Assembly: GCF_004570605.1 (NCBI RefSeq)
Contig: NZ_SPPB01000002.1
Location: 1 to 64,000 of the forward strand
Source: Granulicatella sp. WM01
Lineage (GTDB): Bacteria > Bacillota > Bacilli > Lactobacillales > Aerococcaceae
Reading direction: 5' to 3'
Length of the DNA stretch: 64,000 nucleotides
The notes under the pieces were generated by a model that did no database searches, was not told the origin of the DNA, and saw only the letters and a program-made list of their open reading frames with translations. Positions 33,766-43,859 of this stretch are shown here, in pieces. The position numbers were made by a program, and so were the translations under genes. Numbering within the stretch: position 1 is the stretch's first letter; every line of letters starts with the position of its first letter.

Positions 33766-35160
33766 TTATCCAACAGAGCCTTCCATTTCATAGGCAATCA
33801 ATCGGTTTAATTCAACCGCATACTCCATTGGTAATTCTTTTGTAAAAGGTTCAACAAATCCCATAATAATCATTTCAGTCGCTTGACTCTCGCTCAATCC
33901 ACGACTCATTAAATAAAATAGTTGCTCTTCAGATACTTTTGACACTTTTGCTTCATGTTCTAATGACACTTTTCCATTGTGCAATTCATTAAACGGAATA
34001 GTATCAGATTTAGAAATATCGTCCACTAAAATGGTATCACATTCAATATGAGAAATAGATCCTTGGGAATTTTTCCCAAATGTTACTTGTCCACGATAGT
34101 TAACTTTACCTCCGTCTTTAGCAATAGATTTTGACACAATAGAACTTGACGTTTGAGGTGCATTATGAATCATTTTAGCTCCTGCATCTTGCACTTGTCC
34201 TGCTCCAGCAAAGGCAATAGACAACATTGTTCCACGTGCATGACGTCCATTTAAATAGACACTTGGGTATTTCATTGTGGTTTTTGCCCCTAAATTTCCG
34301 TCAATCCATTCCATTGTTGCCCCTTCATAAGCTACAGCTCGCTTAGTCACTAAGTTGTATACATTATTAGACCAATTTTGGATTGTTGTATAACGGCAAT
34401 ACGCATCTTTTTTAACAATAATTTCAACAATAGCTGCATGTAAACTAGCACTAGAATAAGTAGGAGCAGTACACCCCTCGACGTAATGGATACTAGCACC
34501 TTCATCAACAATAATTAATGTACGTTCAAATTGTCCAGATCCCTCATTGTTGATACGGAAATAGGTTTGTAAAGGCACATCACACTTAACCCCCTTTGGT
34601 ACATAAATAAACGTTCCACCAGACCATACCGCAGAATTTAACGCTGCCTCGAAATTATCACTGGCAGGCACAACTGTACCAAAATATTCCTTGAATAATT
34701 CAGGGTATTCTTGTAAAGCAGTATCTGTATCTGTAAAAATAATACCTAGTTTTTCAAATTCTGCTTTCATGCTATGATACACAGCTTGTGATTCGTATTG
34801 AACTGTTGCACCAGCCAAATATGCTCTTTCAGCTTCAGGAATGCCAATACGTTCGAAAGTTTCTTTAATTTTGTCTGGTACATCATCCCAAGAGCGTGCA
34901 ACTTTTTCTGTAGCACTTTGATAATATGTAATATCCATAAAATCTAGTTCTGATAAATCAGCACCCCATGTTGGCAGTCCCAATTTATAGAATGTATTTA
35001 ACGATTTCAAGCGGTACTCTAACATCCATTCCGGCTCACCTTTGCGACTTGAAATATCTCTAACAATATCTGCTGATAATCCTTTTCCTGTGGAATATAA
35101 AATTTCAGCGTCATCTTTAAATCCAAATTTATATTCAGATAGTGCTGGCACTTCACTCAT
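33766..35160 (-). CDS. sufB: Fe-S cluster assembly scaffold protein SufB
   Basis: 464-residue core subunit of the SufBC2D scaffold that assembles Fe-S clusters in the cytoplasm. The conserved core is visible: [54 protein letters not shown], then DEC-type segment ([12 protein letters not shown]) and [15 protein letters not shown] near the end. It is the last gene of sufC-D-S-U-B, nine bases after sufU, the standard order in Firmicutes. Confidence 0.97.
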   Translation of the reverse strand: MSEVPALSEYKFGFKDDAEILYSTGKGLSADIVRDISSRKGEPEWMLEYRLKSLNTFYKLGLPTWGADLSELDFMDITYYQSATEKVARSWDDVPDKIKETFERIGIPEAERAYLAGATVQYESQAVYHSMKAEFEKLGIIFTDTDTALQEYPELFKEYFGTVVPASDNFEAALNSAVWSGGTFIYVPKGVKCDVPLQTYFRINNEGSGQFERTLIIVDEGASIHYVEGCTAPTYSSASLHAAIVEIIVKKDAYCRYTTIQNWSNNVYNLVTKRAVAYEGATMEWIDGNLGAKTTMKYPSVYLNGRHARGTMLSIAFAGAGQVQDAGAKMIHNAPQTSSSIVSKSIAKDGGKVNYRGQVTFGKNSQGSISHIECDTILVDDISKSDTIPFNELHNGKVSLEHEAKVSKVSEEQLFYLMSRGLSESQATEMIIMGFVEPFTKELPMEYAVELNRLIAYEMEGSVG

Positions 35161-35169
35161 AGCACACCT

Positions 35170-35607
35170 CTATTCTTCTATTTTTTTATCAATAATGTGT
35201 TCTAATGCTTTCCAAGCTAATGTTGCACAACGAATTCTAGCTGGAAATTTAGACACACCTTCTAATAATTCTGCATCTTTCAAGTCTACATCACTATGAT
35301 GTCCTTGCACTAATTCAAAAAAATTGATAGCTTTACATTTCGCCTGTTGCAAAGTATCTCCTATAATGTTCTCCATAAGCATACTGGCACTTGCTCGACT
35401 AATAGAACATCCTTCTCCAAAAAATGTTGCATCAACAATACAATTATCTTTAATAGCCAATTGCACCGTAATCACATCTCCACATGTTGGATTTTTAAGT
35501 TCTATATAATCTGTTACTGGAATAACTTTATTATACCGTCTAGGATTTTGTGAATGATCCAGTATTACTTGTCGGTATAATTGATCTAATTTTGACAAGG
35601 CACTCAT
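35170..35607 (-). CDS. sufU: Sulfur-transfer protein SufU
   Basis: 145-residue zinc-dependent sulfurtransferase that accepts persulfide sulfur from SufS and passes it to SufB. Three zinc-ligand cysteines are visible (NPTCGDVI, GEGCSISRAS, RIRCATLAW) with the aspartate of GDV. Its start overlaps the sufS stop by four bases, indicating coupled translation. Confidence 0.96.
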   Translation of the reverse strand: MSALSKLDQLYRQVILDHSQNPRRYNKVIPVTDYIELKNPTCGDVITVQLAIKDNCIVDATFFGEGCSISRASASMLMENIIGDTLQQAKCKAINFFELVQGHHSDVDLKDAELLEGVSKFPARIRCATLAWKALEHIIDKKIEE

Positions 35608-36809
35608 TTAAAATACTCCTTTACACGTTTTAAAGCAATAATAAACTGTTCGATGTCATCAAGCGTATTATAAATATACACACTTGCACGTACTGTTGAT
35701 GATACGTTTAAATATCGCATTAACGGCTGTGCACAATGATGTCCTGCTCTAAGCGCAATACCCTCCATATCTAATCCTGTTGCTACATCATGTGGATGGA
35801 TAGGATTTAGATTAAACGTCACAATACTCTGACGTAACGTCATATCAGTTGTGCCATAAACTGTCAATCCTTGAATATCTTTTATTCCATTTAGTAAATG
35901 TTCAGTTAAAAGGCGATTATGCTTGTCAATAGTATCTAATCCAATATTTTGTATCCACTTGATACTCTCACCTAAAGTAATGACACCTAGAATATTTGGT
36001 GTTCCTGCTTCAAACTTATACGGTACCTGTGCCCATGTACTCGAGAATTTGTCAACTTGATTGATCATATCTCCACCAAATAATACAGGCTTCATCACTT
36101 CCAACCATTTATGTTTTCCATAAAGCACCCCTGTTCCTGTTAATCCTCCTAGTTTATGTCCACTAAAAGCAACAAAATCGTATTTGGACACATTGACGTG
36201 TCGATGTGGAACACTTTGAGCACCGTCAACAACAATGACACCACCCTTAGCATGCACTAAGTCACTTAATGTATCAATATCATTACATACGCCTAATACA
36301 TTACTGCATTGTGTAACAGCTATAATTTTTGTGCGTTGAGATACCATAAAAGACACCTTATGCACATCAATGTATCCGTCTTGAGTCACTGGCATGTACA
36401 CTAGTTTTGCATGTTTTCTCTTAGCTAATTCTTGCCACGGTATCAAATTAGCATGATGTTCCAACACAGACACAAATATTTCATCATCTTCTTGAACAAA
36501 ATATTCCCCAAAACTTTGTGCTACTAAATTCAAACTTGCCGTTGTTCCACTCGTAAACACAATTTCTGAACTTTTTTCAGCTCCAATAAACTGTTGTACA
36601 ATCTGTCTAACCTGTTCATATTGGTCACTTGCTCTTTGAGAAAGCGTATAAACACCACGATGAACATTCGCATAATCTGTATTCATAAAATGGGTCATGC
36701 GTTGTTGTACAGATAAAGGCATAGGTACACTAGCTGCACTGTCTAAATAAACATAAGGTTCATCGTTTACAAGCTGATTAAATATTGGAAATTCTTGTCT
36801 TATATCCAC
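35604..36809 (-). CDS. sufS: Cysteine desulfurase SufS
   Basis: 401-residue PLP-dependent group II cysteine desulfurase, supplying sulfur for Fe-S cluster assembly. The PLP lysine lies in AFSGHKLGG, with DGAQSVPH before it, and the persulfide cysteine is in RAGHHCAQPLM. Its start overlaps the last base of the sufD stop, and sufU follows with a four-base overlap. Confidence 0.97.
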   Translation of the reverse strand: MDIRQEFPIFNQLVNDEPYVYLDSAASVPMPLSVQQRMTHFMNTDYANVHRGVYTLSQRASDQYEQVRQIVQQFIGAEKSSEIVFTSGTTASLNLVAQSFGEYFVQEDDEIFVSVLEHHANLIPWQELAKRKHAKLVYMPVTQDGYIDVHKVSFMVSQRTKIIAVTQCSNVLGVCNDIDTLSDLVHAKGGVIVVDGAQSVPHRHVNVSKYDFVAFSGHKLGGLTGTGVLYGKHKWLEVMKPVLFGGDMINQVDKFSSTWAQVPYKFEAGTPNILGVITLGESIKWIQNIGLDTIDKHNRLLTEHLLNGIKDIQGLTVYGTTDMTLRQSIVTFNLNPIHPHDVATGLDMEGIALRAGHHCAQPLMRYLNVSSTVRASVYIYNTLDDIEQFIIALKRVKEYFK

Positions 36810-38068
36810 TATACTTCACCTAATTTGCTATCCATAACATCAATTAACTCACGTTGAACACTTTGTAATGGAATAGCTGAAATAACGGTTCCTAAAAAAC
36901 CACGAATAACTAATTTTTCTGCTTGAACACGTGGAATACCTCGACTTGTTAAATAAAATAATTGTTCTTCATCAACTTGTCCAACACTAGCAGCATGTCC
37001 TGCAGTCACATCATTTTCATCAATTAATAAAATTGGATTAGCATCACCTCTAGCGCTATCTGAAAGCATAAGCACACGGCTTTCTTGCTGAGCGTCTGCT
37101 CCTTTTGCACCTTTAATAATATGCCCTATACCATTAAATGTTAAAGTCGCTTTATCCATGATCACACCGTGTTGTAAAATATGCCCTACAGAATGTTTCG
37201 CATAATTTGTAACACGTGTATCTATTCCTTGAATTTGTTTACCACTAGAAATAGCCACTACTTTAATATGACTTGTTGCACCTGTTCCAACTAAATCTGA
37301 ATCAAAATCTGCTATAAGATTTCCGTCATTTAATGCACCAATCGCCCAATCAACATTAGCATCTTTTCCAATATTGCCTCGTCTATTAACATAAGCAACA
37401 CTTGTTTGAGCCAATCTATCCATAGCTGCATATTTCACTTTAGCACCGTCTAAAGCAATAACTTCTACAACAATATTAACAGAATTTTCCTTAGTGCCAA
37501 ATGTCATTAATTTTTCAACATAACTCACTTGGCTATTACTATCGGCTACAATAAGCACATGCTTTGCAAATAATTCTTGAACACTGCTATCTTGAATAAG
37601 TATAGCCTGAATAGGCTCATCAATCACGACATTCTTTGGCACATATAAAAACAAACCGCTATTCATATATGCTTGATGAAATGCTGTCAATTTATCTTCA
37701 TTATAGTTTACAGCTCCATTCAAATACTTTTGAACTAATTCTGGATAATCATGCATAGCTGTGAATAAGTCCGTTAAAATCACACCTTGCTCAACTAATT
37801 CTATTGGGAGTTGTTCAAAAATAGTACGTGTCCCATATTGAATAATCATAGGTTTATCATGATCTAAATTAGGCAACACACCATATCCACGCTCATCACT
37901 TTGATCTTTACTCTCTAAGGTTTTATCAAATAACTTCCAACGGTTAAATTTCACACGTTCAATGACAGGAAGTGATAATTTTTCTAATTGTTTATATGCG
38001 TCTAAGCGTCTTTGTAAAAACCATTCTGGTTCTTGTCTTGTCTTTGAAAATAAGGTTAATTGTTCCAT
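36809..38068 (-). CDS. sufD: Fe-S cluster assembly protein SufD
   Basis: 419-residue SufB paralogue and partner in the SufBC2D scaffold. The right-handed beta-helix core and C-terminus (DENDVTAGHAASVGQVDEEQLFYLTSRGI) match SufD. The ATG at 38068 lies one base after the sufC stop, with GGTGA inside the end of sufC as binding site; an upstream extension of seven residues overlapping sufC is less likely. Confidence 0.95.
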   Translation of the reverse strand: MEQLTLFSKTRQEPEWFLQRRLDAYKQLEKLSLPVIERVKFNRWKLFDKTLESKDQSDERGYGVLPNLDHDKPMIIQYGTRTIFEQLPIELVEQGVILTDLFTAMHDYPELVQKYLNGAVNYNEDKLTAFHQAYMNSGLFLYVPKNVVIDEPIQAILIQDSSVQELFAKHVLIVADSNSQVSYVEKLMTFGTKENSVNIVVEVIALDGAKVKYAAMDRLAQTSVAYVNRRGNIGKDANVDWAIGALNDGNLIADFDSDLVGTGATSHIKVVAISSGKQIQGIDTRVTNYAKHSVGHILQHGVIMDKATLTFNGIGHIIKGAKGADAQQESRVLMLSDSARGDANPILLIDENDVTAGHAASVGQVDEEQLFYLTSRGIPRVQAEKLVIRGFLGTVISAIPLQSVQRELIDVMDSKLGEV

Positions 38069-38069
38069 A

Positions 38070-38843
38070 TTATTCACCATCAATCTCAATATCTAAACCT
38101 AATTCATCACGTATCCCTTTATAGCCCTCTGCTTCTAAGCGTTTTGCTAGATTAGCATCACCTGTTTTGACAATTTTTCCACCCATCATAATATGCACAA
38201 TATCTGGCTCAATATAGTTTAATAAACGTTGGTAATGTGTGATAATCAATGAGCCAAATCCCTCTCCTCGCATAGCATTAACACCTTTAGATACTACTTT
38301 TAATGCATCAATATCTAAACCAGAATCTATCTCATCTAAAATTGCAAAACTTGGTTCAATCATCAATAATTGTAAAATCTCATTTCTTTTCTTTTCTCCA
38401 CCAGAAAACCCTTCATTTAAATAGCGTTCTGCCATTTCCTCCGGCATATCTAATAGAGCCATTTTTTCATCTAATTTTTGGATAAACTCACGTACTGATA
38501 TTTTATCATCTTCTGAACGACGAGCGTTTATAGCCGCACGCATAAATTCAGCATTTGTAATCCCAGCAATTTCACTTGGATATTGCATAGCCAAAAATAA
38601 GCCAGCACGTCCACGCTCATCTACTTCCATTTCCAAAACATTTTCACCATCTAATAAAATTTCCCCCTGTGTTACAGTATAGCTAGGATGTCCCATTATT
38701 GCCGCTGAAAGTGTGGATTTCCCTGTTCCATTTGGTCCCATAACAGCATGAATTTCACCTGTTTTAATTGTTAAATTGACACCTTTTAAAATTTCTTTAT
38801 CTTCAATTGACACATGTAAATCTTTAATTTCTAAAATCGCCAT
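38070..38843 (-). CDS. sufC: Fe-S cluster assembly ATPase SufC
   Basis: 257-residue soluble ABC-type ATPase driving the SufBD scaffold. Walker A (GPNGTGKST), the SufC-type signature (FSGGEKKRNEIL), Walker B (FAILDEIDSGLD) and the H-loop (LIITHYQRLL) are visible. It is the first gene of the five-gene suf operon; the upstream 523 bases contain its promoter. Confidence 0.97.
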   Translation of the reverse strand: MAILEIKDLHVSIEDKEILKGVNLTIKTGEIHAVMGPNGTGKSTLSAAIMGHPSYTVTQGEILLDGENVLEMEVDERGRAGLFLAMQYPSEIAGITNAEFMRAAINARRSEDDKISVREFIQKLDEKMALLDMPEEMAERYLNEGFSGGEKKRNEILQLLMIEPSFAILDEIDSGLDIDALKVVSKGVNAMRGEGFGSLIITHYQRLLNYIEPDIVHIMMGGKIVKTGDANLAKRLEAEGYKGIRDELGLDIEIDGE

Positions 38844-39366
38844 AACTACCTCTTCTTTTCCTTTTTCTCTTTTCTATTTTAAATAATTCTACATAAAAAT
38901 ACAAGAAAAGATGATTATATTGTAACAAAACTGTACGTTTACATTATCTTTTCATGTAAAAATGACACCGTATTATATTCTGCCTTATTTATATCTCTGC
39001 ATTGCAGTATATATTTTCCTAAAACAATGGTTAATTACCATCTTTACATTAGCTTCCCATAAAAAACATTTTTCAGCAATTAACATAGTTCTTAAAACAT
39101 ATATGACACTATAATATACGCATTTTAAGTTATTTTTACTACATCATTTTCCTTATTTTTTGTTCTACAAGAGATAAATTGATAAGTCTATCTCTACTAA
39201 GAGTAAAAAACGGCTTTAATTTAAGGCATTCATCTACCTATTTTAAAGCCGTTTAAGTTAGTAACGAATGTTTCGTATACCACTAATTTTCCTATGACAT
39301 GTTAATAGTACTATCTTACATATTTGCTGAGGATATCAAATCACATAATAGCAGATGATGGTGTCA
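38844..39366. other. Intergenic region between rseP and sufC
   Basis: 523 bases. It contains the suf promoter region at its left end, where no consensus promoter was confidently picked, and the rseP terminator at 39208-39254. No gene is seen. Confidence 0.5.
39205..39254 (-). terminator. Terminator of rseP (GGCTTTAAAT family)
   Basis: AAACGGCTTTAA (39208-39219) pairs perfectly with TTAAAGCCGTTT (39243-39254). On the minus strand a T6 run follows. It is one of four sequence-related terminators in this window, about 110 bases past the rseP stop. Confidence 0.8.
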
Positions 39367-40614
39367 CTAACGGAATAATCGCATAATATCGTTGAATGTT
39401 ACTGCAATAACCAATACTATCATAATTCCCGCACCAACCATAGTCACAATCATTTCTTTTTCAGGACTGATTGGTTTTCCACGAAGAAGCTCAATACTAT
39501 TTAATAAAATTTTTCCACCGTCTAATACAGGAATTGGTAACAAATTCATAATACCTAAGTTAATACTTAGCATGGCAGTAAACCAAATAACAGCAATAAA
39601 CCCTTGTTCTGCCACTTGACCAGTCGTTTGTGCAATCGCTACTGGACCACCAAATTGTTGAATATCCAAACCTTTAGTAAACATATTGCCTAAAACGGAA
39701 AAAATATTTGTTGCAATTCGCCAAGATTCTGTAAACCCATACGTTATTTTACTCATAACATCTGTATAATGATAAGGGGACACCCCTATTTTTCCGTCTT
39801 GTAACACAACTTTATACGTATGCTTTGTCTGATTTTCTTTTTCAACTTCTATACTTACGTCTTGCTGGACGTTAGTTTCCTTAGCTTTTCCTAATTCTTG
39901 CACAATACTTTGCCACGTTGGTGTACTTTGCCCATTAACAGATACAATTTTATCTCCATTTTGAATACCTGCTAGCAATGCAGAGCTATTGTCTACGACT
40001 GATATTTTGTTAGACTGCCCACTTACACCCCCACTGATGAAAGCAAATAAGATAAACAATACAATCCCTAAAATGAAGTTGTTCATAGGTCCAGCAAAAT
40101 TAACTAACATTTTTTTCAAGGGATGAATAGATTCTATTTGTTTTTCAATGGGTGCCACTTGAATTTCTGTCCCATTTTCTTCAATAAATGTCGCTTCTTT
40201 TGATACTGATAAAGTCACAATGTCTGAATTTCCTACCATAGTTCCAGTAAGTATCATCTCTTTTTCTAAATCAGATGCATGCACTTCAAACGGAACTGCA
40301 TTAGCAATAATTTTTTTTGTATTGGTATTAATAGTGTGTACGACCTGATTGTCATCTTGAACAATCGTAATCATCTGTCCAGCTTTCAAAGGCTCAACAT
40401 CATCCCCACGCCCAGCTAAACGTACATATCCCCCTATTGGTAACATACGGATAGTATACGTGGTTCCATTGTGACGTGTTGCAAAAATTTTAGGTCCCAT
40501 ACCTATAGCAAATTCTCTTACTAAAACACCTGATTTTTTCGCAAAATAAAAATGTCCAAATTCGTGAATAGTGACAATCACACTAAACACAAGTAAAAAT
40601 ATAAAAATTGTCAT
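39367..40614 (-). CDS. rseP: Site-2 intramembrane zinc metalloprotease RseP
   Basis: 415-residue membrane protease that cleaves anti-sigma factors and signal-peptide remnants within the membrane. The zinc motif HEFGH lies near residue 18 in the first helix, a PDZ domain lies at about 205-275, and the third zinc ligand is in the NLLPIPVLDGG motif near the C-terminus. It follows uppS and cdsA in the usual order, though 291 bases separate it from cdsA and may hold its own promoter. Confidence 0.93.
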   Translation of the reverse strand: MTIFIFLLVFSVIVTIHEFGHFYFAKKSGVLVREFAIGMGPKIFATRHNGTTYTIRMLPIGGYVRLAGRGDDVEPLKAGQMITIVQDDNQVVHTINTNTKKIIANAVPFEVHASDLEKEMILTGTMVGNSDIVTLSVSKEATFIEENGTEIQVAPIEKQIESIHPLKKMLVNFAGPMNNFILGIVLFILFAFISGGVSGQSNKISVVDNSSALLAGIQNGDKIVSVNGQSTPTWQSIVQELGKAKETNVQQDVSIEVEKENQTKHTYKVVLQDGKIGVSPYHYTDVMSKITYGFTESWRIATNIFSVLGNMFTKGLDIQQFGGPVAIAQTTGQVAEQGFIAVIWFTAMLSINLGIMNLLPIPVLDGGKILLNSIELLRGKPISPEKEMIVTMVGAGIMIVLVIAVTFNDIMRLFR

Positions 40615-40905
40615 TGTTTTCTTTCCATTCTTATGATTTTTTATGTCTTTTTCTAAAACTTATTCTCACCAAATAGTTACATTCACTCCTAAACACTGTT
40701 CAGTTATAGTGCATCAGCGTTCTATTGTTACCCTAGCACTTTTTCTCCGTTCATATCTCAAGTTCCATCATTTTCTAATGCTATCTTAGTCAATCGAGTT
40801 GCATTTTACACTGTCTTGAAAAATACTGCTCTTTGTTTGTATTCTACCTTACTTTACAACAATTAAACACTTTTTATCCTTAGCTTATCGCGTAAAATAC
40901 CTCTC

Positions 40906-41694
40906 CTATCTTAAAATAATTAAGAGTAAATGGCAAGCGACTACACTAAAAAGAGTGCTATCAAAGCGATCGAGTACACCTCCATGTCCAGGAAATAATT
41001 GTCCAGAATCTTTAACAGAATAAAATCTTTTAAGCGCAGATTCGACTAAATCTCCTAATTGACCCGCAATTGATACACTTAGTCCAAGAAAAGTTACCCC
41101 TACTACATCTAAGTGAAAAACTGGATACGCCATATAAAAACCTAATGTAAATATTACTGCTAACAACACTCCACCAATAGAGCCCTCAATTGTTTTATTT
41201 GGACTAATATGAGGAGCAAGTTTTCTTTTTCCACACGCACGTCCTACAAAATAAGCACCTGAATCTGTTACCCATGTTATCATTAATGTGAATAACATTT
41301 CCAAAAAACCAAATTGACGAATGCTTAAAACATAATGTCCACCTAAACCAACATATAATGCACCTAGCGTAACAACACCTACACGCTCAAATGAAAATTT
41401 ATTTTCTGAAAACACTGTAATAATTAATAGTAAAAAGGAACATAAACTTAGTAATAATAAAGGGCTTATCCTAAAATAAGTGTAGTACCTTTCCGGTAAT
41501 GCCAAGCCAACTGTGGCTACAACTCCAATAATGGTTTCAGGACTTTTTAAACGAATATTTGCCATTTGCATAATTTCTAAAAAAGCCAATATAACTAAAC
41601 CAACAATCGCAATCTCAAATGAAATGCCACCAAACCATACTAATGGAACAAGCAGTACAAGAGCTGCAACGGCAGTTAAAATTCTTTGTAGCAT
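40906..41694 (-). CDS. cdsA: Phosphatidate cytidylyltransferase
   Basis: 262-residue membrane enzyme that makes CDP-diacylglycerol from phosphatidic acid and CTP. It has about seven to eight hydrophobic segments and the family signature near the C-terminus (SALKRFYSVKDSGQLFPGHGGVLDRFDS). It lies 15 bases after uppS, with which it is probably co-transcribed. Confidence 0.94.
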   Translation of the reverse strand: MLQRILTAVAALVLLVPLVWFGGISFEIAIVGLVILAFLEIMQMANIRLKSPETIIGVVATVGLALPERYYTYFRISPLLLLSLCSFLLLIITVFSENKFSFERVGVVTLGALYVGLGGHYVLSIRQFGFLEMLFTLMITWVTDSGAYFVGRACGKRKLAPHISPNKTIEGSIGGVLLAVIFTLGFYMAYPVFHLDVVGVTFLGLSVSIAGQLGDLVESALKRFYSVKDSGQLFPGHGGVLDRFDSTLFSVVACHLLLIILR

Positions 41695-41709
41695 CTTTTT
41701 CCTCCTCTT

Positions 41710-42462
41710 TTATAGACCACCATACCGGCGATTTCTCTTTTGATAGACTGCAATTGCTTCTTCCAGAGCAGCTTGTGTGAAATCTGGCCAAAATACATCA
41801 GTAAAATAGCACTCGCTATACGCAATTTGCCATAACATAAAATTGCTGATACGTTGCTCACCACTAGTTCTAATTAATAAATCCGGCTCAGCATATTGCC
41901 CTAAATGACTAGACCATAAATGATCACTCACAATTTCTTCAGTGATATTTTGTGGATTTTCAGAAAATTCCACAGCAATTGTTTTAATCGCTTCTACAAT
42001 TTCTGCACGAGATCCATAATTTAACGCAAAGTTTAAAATCATGCCATCATTATGTTGTGTTTGCAAAACAGCATCTTTTACGGCTTTTTGCGTATGCTCA
42101 GGTAAAGCATCAATAAACCCAGTTGTTGTGACACGAATATTGTTTTCTTGTAACTCTGGAATAAATGTGCTAAAAAAGTCAATAGGTAATTTCATTAAAA
42201 AAGATACTTCATCATTTGGTCGTTTCCAATTTTCTGTGGAAAAAGCGTATAATGACAACACTTTAACACCTAATTTTTTAGCATGTAACGCTATTTTTTT
42301 TACAGTCTGCATACCTTCTTTATGTCCAGCAATACGTGGCAACAGCTTTGCTTGCGCCCAGCGTCCATTACCGTCCATAATAATAGCAATATGTTCTGGA
42401 ATGGCACCATTACTGTCAAATTGTACTTGTTTATCTTGTTTTTTTCGGGAAAAGAAAAACAT
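41710..42462 (-). CDS. uppS: Undecaprenyl diphosphate synthase
   Basis: 250-residue cis-prenyltransferase that makes the C55 lipid carrier for cell-wall synthesis. The catalytic and diphosphate-binding motif IIMDGNGRWA lies near residue 28, with GHKEGM and LSLYAFSTENW after it, and the C-terminal LLIRTSGEQRISNFMLWQ and FTDVFWPDF motifs are present. AGGTG lies just before the ATG. It heads the uppS-cdsA pair and is divergent from the mevalonate kinase gene, so two isoprenoid functions share an intergenic region. Confidence 0.95.
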   Translation of the reverse strand: MFFFSRKKQDKQVQFDSNGAIPEHIAIIMDGNGRWAQAKLLPRIAGHKEGMQTVKKIALHAKKLGVKVLSLYAFSTENWKRPNDEVSFLMKLPIDFFSTFIPELQENNIRVTTTGFIDALPEHTQKAVKDAVLQTQHNDGMILNFALNYGSRAEIVEAIKTIAVEFSENPQNITEEIVSDHLWSSHLGQYAEPDLLIRTSGEQRISNFMLWQIAYSECYFTDVFWPDFTQAALEEAIAVYQKRNRRYGGL

Positions 42463-42626
42463 AAATCACCTTACTCCTATGTAGTTTCCTCTATTTTAAC
42501 ACATATTGACAAACTACTCCATGACAAATAAACATTATAACAAATATATTAAGAAATTTTTAAGATGCTTTACTTTTTTCCCTATTTTTCTTAGACTGTT
42601 AAACAAGAGAAAATTAAGGAGTTTTT

Positions 42627-43568
42627 ATGTATACAACATCTCAAGACATTGCAACTGGGCAATCTTTTGGTAAAATCATTCTCATTGGTGAGCATTCTGC
42701 CGTTTATTGTAAGCCAGCAATTGCTCTCCCTTGTACAGCAGTAAAAACCCAAGTAAATATTAGCCCAGCAGAAAATGGTATATATATTTATTCAGACTTG
42801 TATCAAGGTATCATTGATGACATGCCTGAATTATTACATAGCTTAAAAGTAATTATTCATGCTACTTTATTACACTTAAATCAAGAAAAGGCATCTCTAC
42901 GTATTCACATTCGTAGCTCAATTCCAATTGAGCGAGGCATGGGATCAAGTGCAGCAGTTTCTACGGCGATTATCAAGGCCTTGTTTCATTACTTTCATAA
43001 ATCCCCTAAAAAACAAGAGCTTTTTCATCTTGTGAATATTTCAGAAAAAATAGTACATGGTAATCCTAGCGGCTTAGATGCAACAATTATCATCAATCAA
43101 ACCCCTCTTTTTTTCAAAAAAGATAACCCTATGATTCCGCTTAATATTCAAACAAAAGGCTTTTTAGTTATTGCAGATACTGGAATTACAGGACGAACAA
43201 AACAAGCGATTGACAAAGTATTTTGGTTAAAAAAACACCATCCAAAACAACACCATATCATTATGAGCAATTTAGAAAAACTAACCATTAAAGTGGGAAA
43301 AGATTTAATTTACGGAAACATCAAACAACTAGGAGAACACTTAAGTAAAGCGCATCTCCAATTACAATTTTTAGGTGTATCGCACCCCAAACTTGATTCT
43401 CTTGTTAAAACAGCTTTACACTATGGTGCCTTAGGGGCAAAAATGACTGGTGGTGGCATAGGTGGCTGCATGATTGCTGTTACTGAAACAAAACAAATGG
43501 CTCAGCATATTGCCACTCAATTAGAAAATCACGGTGCCACACAAACATTTATTCAAGCCTTATCTTAA
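42627..43568 (+). CDS. mvk: Mevalonate kinase
   Basis: 313-residue GHMP-family kinase that phosphorylates mevalonate, the first committed kinase step of the mevalonate route to isopentenyl diphosphate. Visible are GKIILIGEHSAVYCKPAIALP, the ATP-binding PIERGMGSSAAVSTA and the C-terminal GAKMTGGGIGGCMIAV. TAAGGAG precedes the start. Other mevalonate-pathway kinases usually follow in Lactobacillales, but here mvk stands alone and is followed by a long-looped inverted repeat (43571-43620). Confidence 0.93.
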   Translation: MYTTSQDIATGQSFGKIILIGEHSAVYCKPAIALPCTAVKTQVNISPAENGIYIYSDLYQGIIDDMPELLHSLKVIIHATLLHLNQEKASLRIHIRSSIPIERGMGSSAAVSTAIIKALFHYFHKSPKKQELFHLVNISEKIVHGNPSGLDATIIINQTPLFFKKDNPMIPLNIQTKGFLVIADTGITGRTKQAIDKVFWLKKHHPKQHHIIMSNLEKLTIKVGKDLIYGNIKQLGEHLSKAHLQLQFLGVSHPKLDSLVKTALHYGALGAKMTGGGIGGCMIAVTETKQMAQHIATQLENHGATQTFIQALS

Positions 43569-43570
43569 TT

Positions 43571-43620
43571 GTTTAATAAATCCTGTTTATATAAAGCACT
43601 CCTATTTTGATTTATTAAAC
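43571..43620. terminator. Inverted repeat after mvk
   Basis: GTTTAATAAATC (43571-43582) and GATTTATTAAAC (43609-43620) are perfect complements separated by 26 bases, immediately after the mvk stop. It lacks a clear T-run, so termination is uncertain. Confidence 0.4.
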
Positions 43621-43720
43621 ACTAAGCATAGGAATCGGGTAGATTCTTTTTGAATAACAACACCCCATTTTCATAAACCATATCACACCTTGTTCACATT
43701 CAAAGTCTACCCTTTCCACA

Positions 43721-43757
43721 AAAACGGGTCTACGTCACATAATGTTGACGTAGACCC
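43721..43757 (-). terminator. Terminator of rexBA operon
   Basis: GGGTCTACGTCA (43726-43737) pairs perfectly with TGACGTAGACCC (43746-43757). Read on the minus strand the stem is followed by GTTTTTG, about 100 bases after the addA stop. Confidence 0.75.
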
Positions 43758-43789
43758 TCAATCTTATAATTTATCTAATCACTTATTAG

Positions 43790-43832
43790 AACACTTTCTT
43801 TGTTTACTAGCACGATTTATTGTAGTAAGTGC
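43790..43832. repeat. Degenerate CGTG/CACG family repeat
   Basis: The right-hand part TTTACTAGCACGATTTATTGTA is shared, with few differences, with the element at 31651-31711. The left arm is degenerate. It lies directly downstream of the addA stop. Confidence 0.5.
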
Positions 43833-43859
43833 AGTGACCTACACTCGTTATTTAGCTAA

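Noticed and set aside
33491-33797. Small open frames on both strands near the sufB end
   Set aside because: They overlap the inverted-repeat element and the sufB 3' end and show no binding site.
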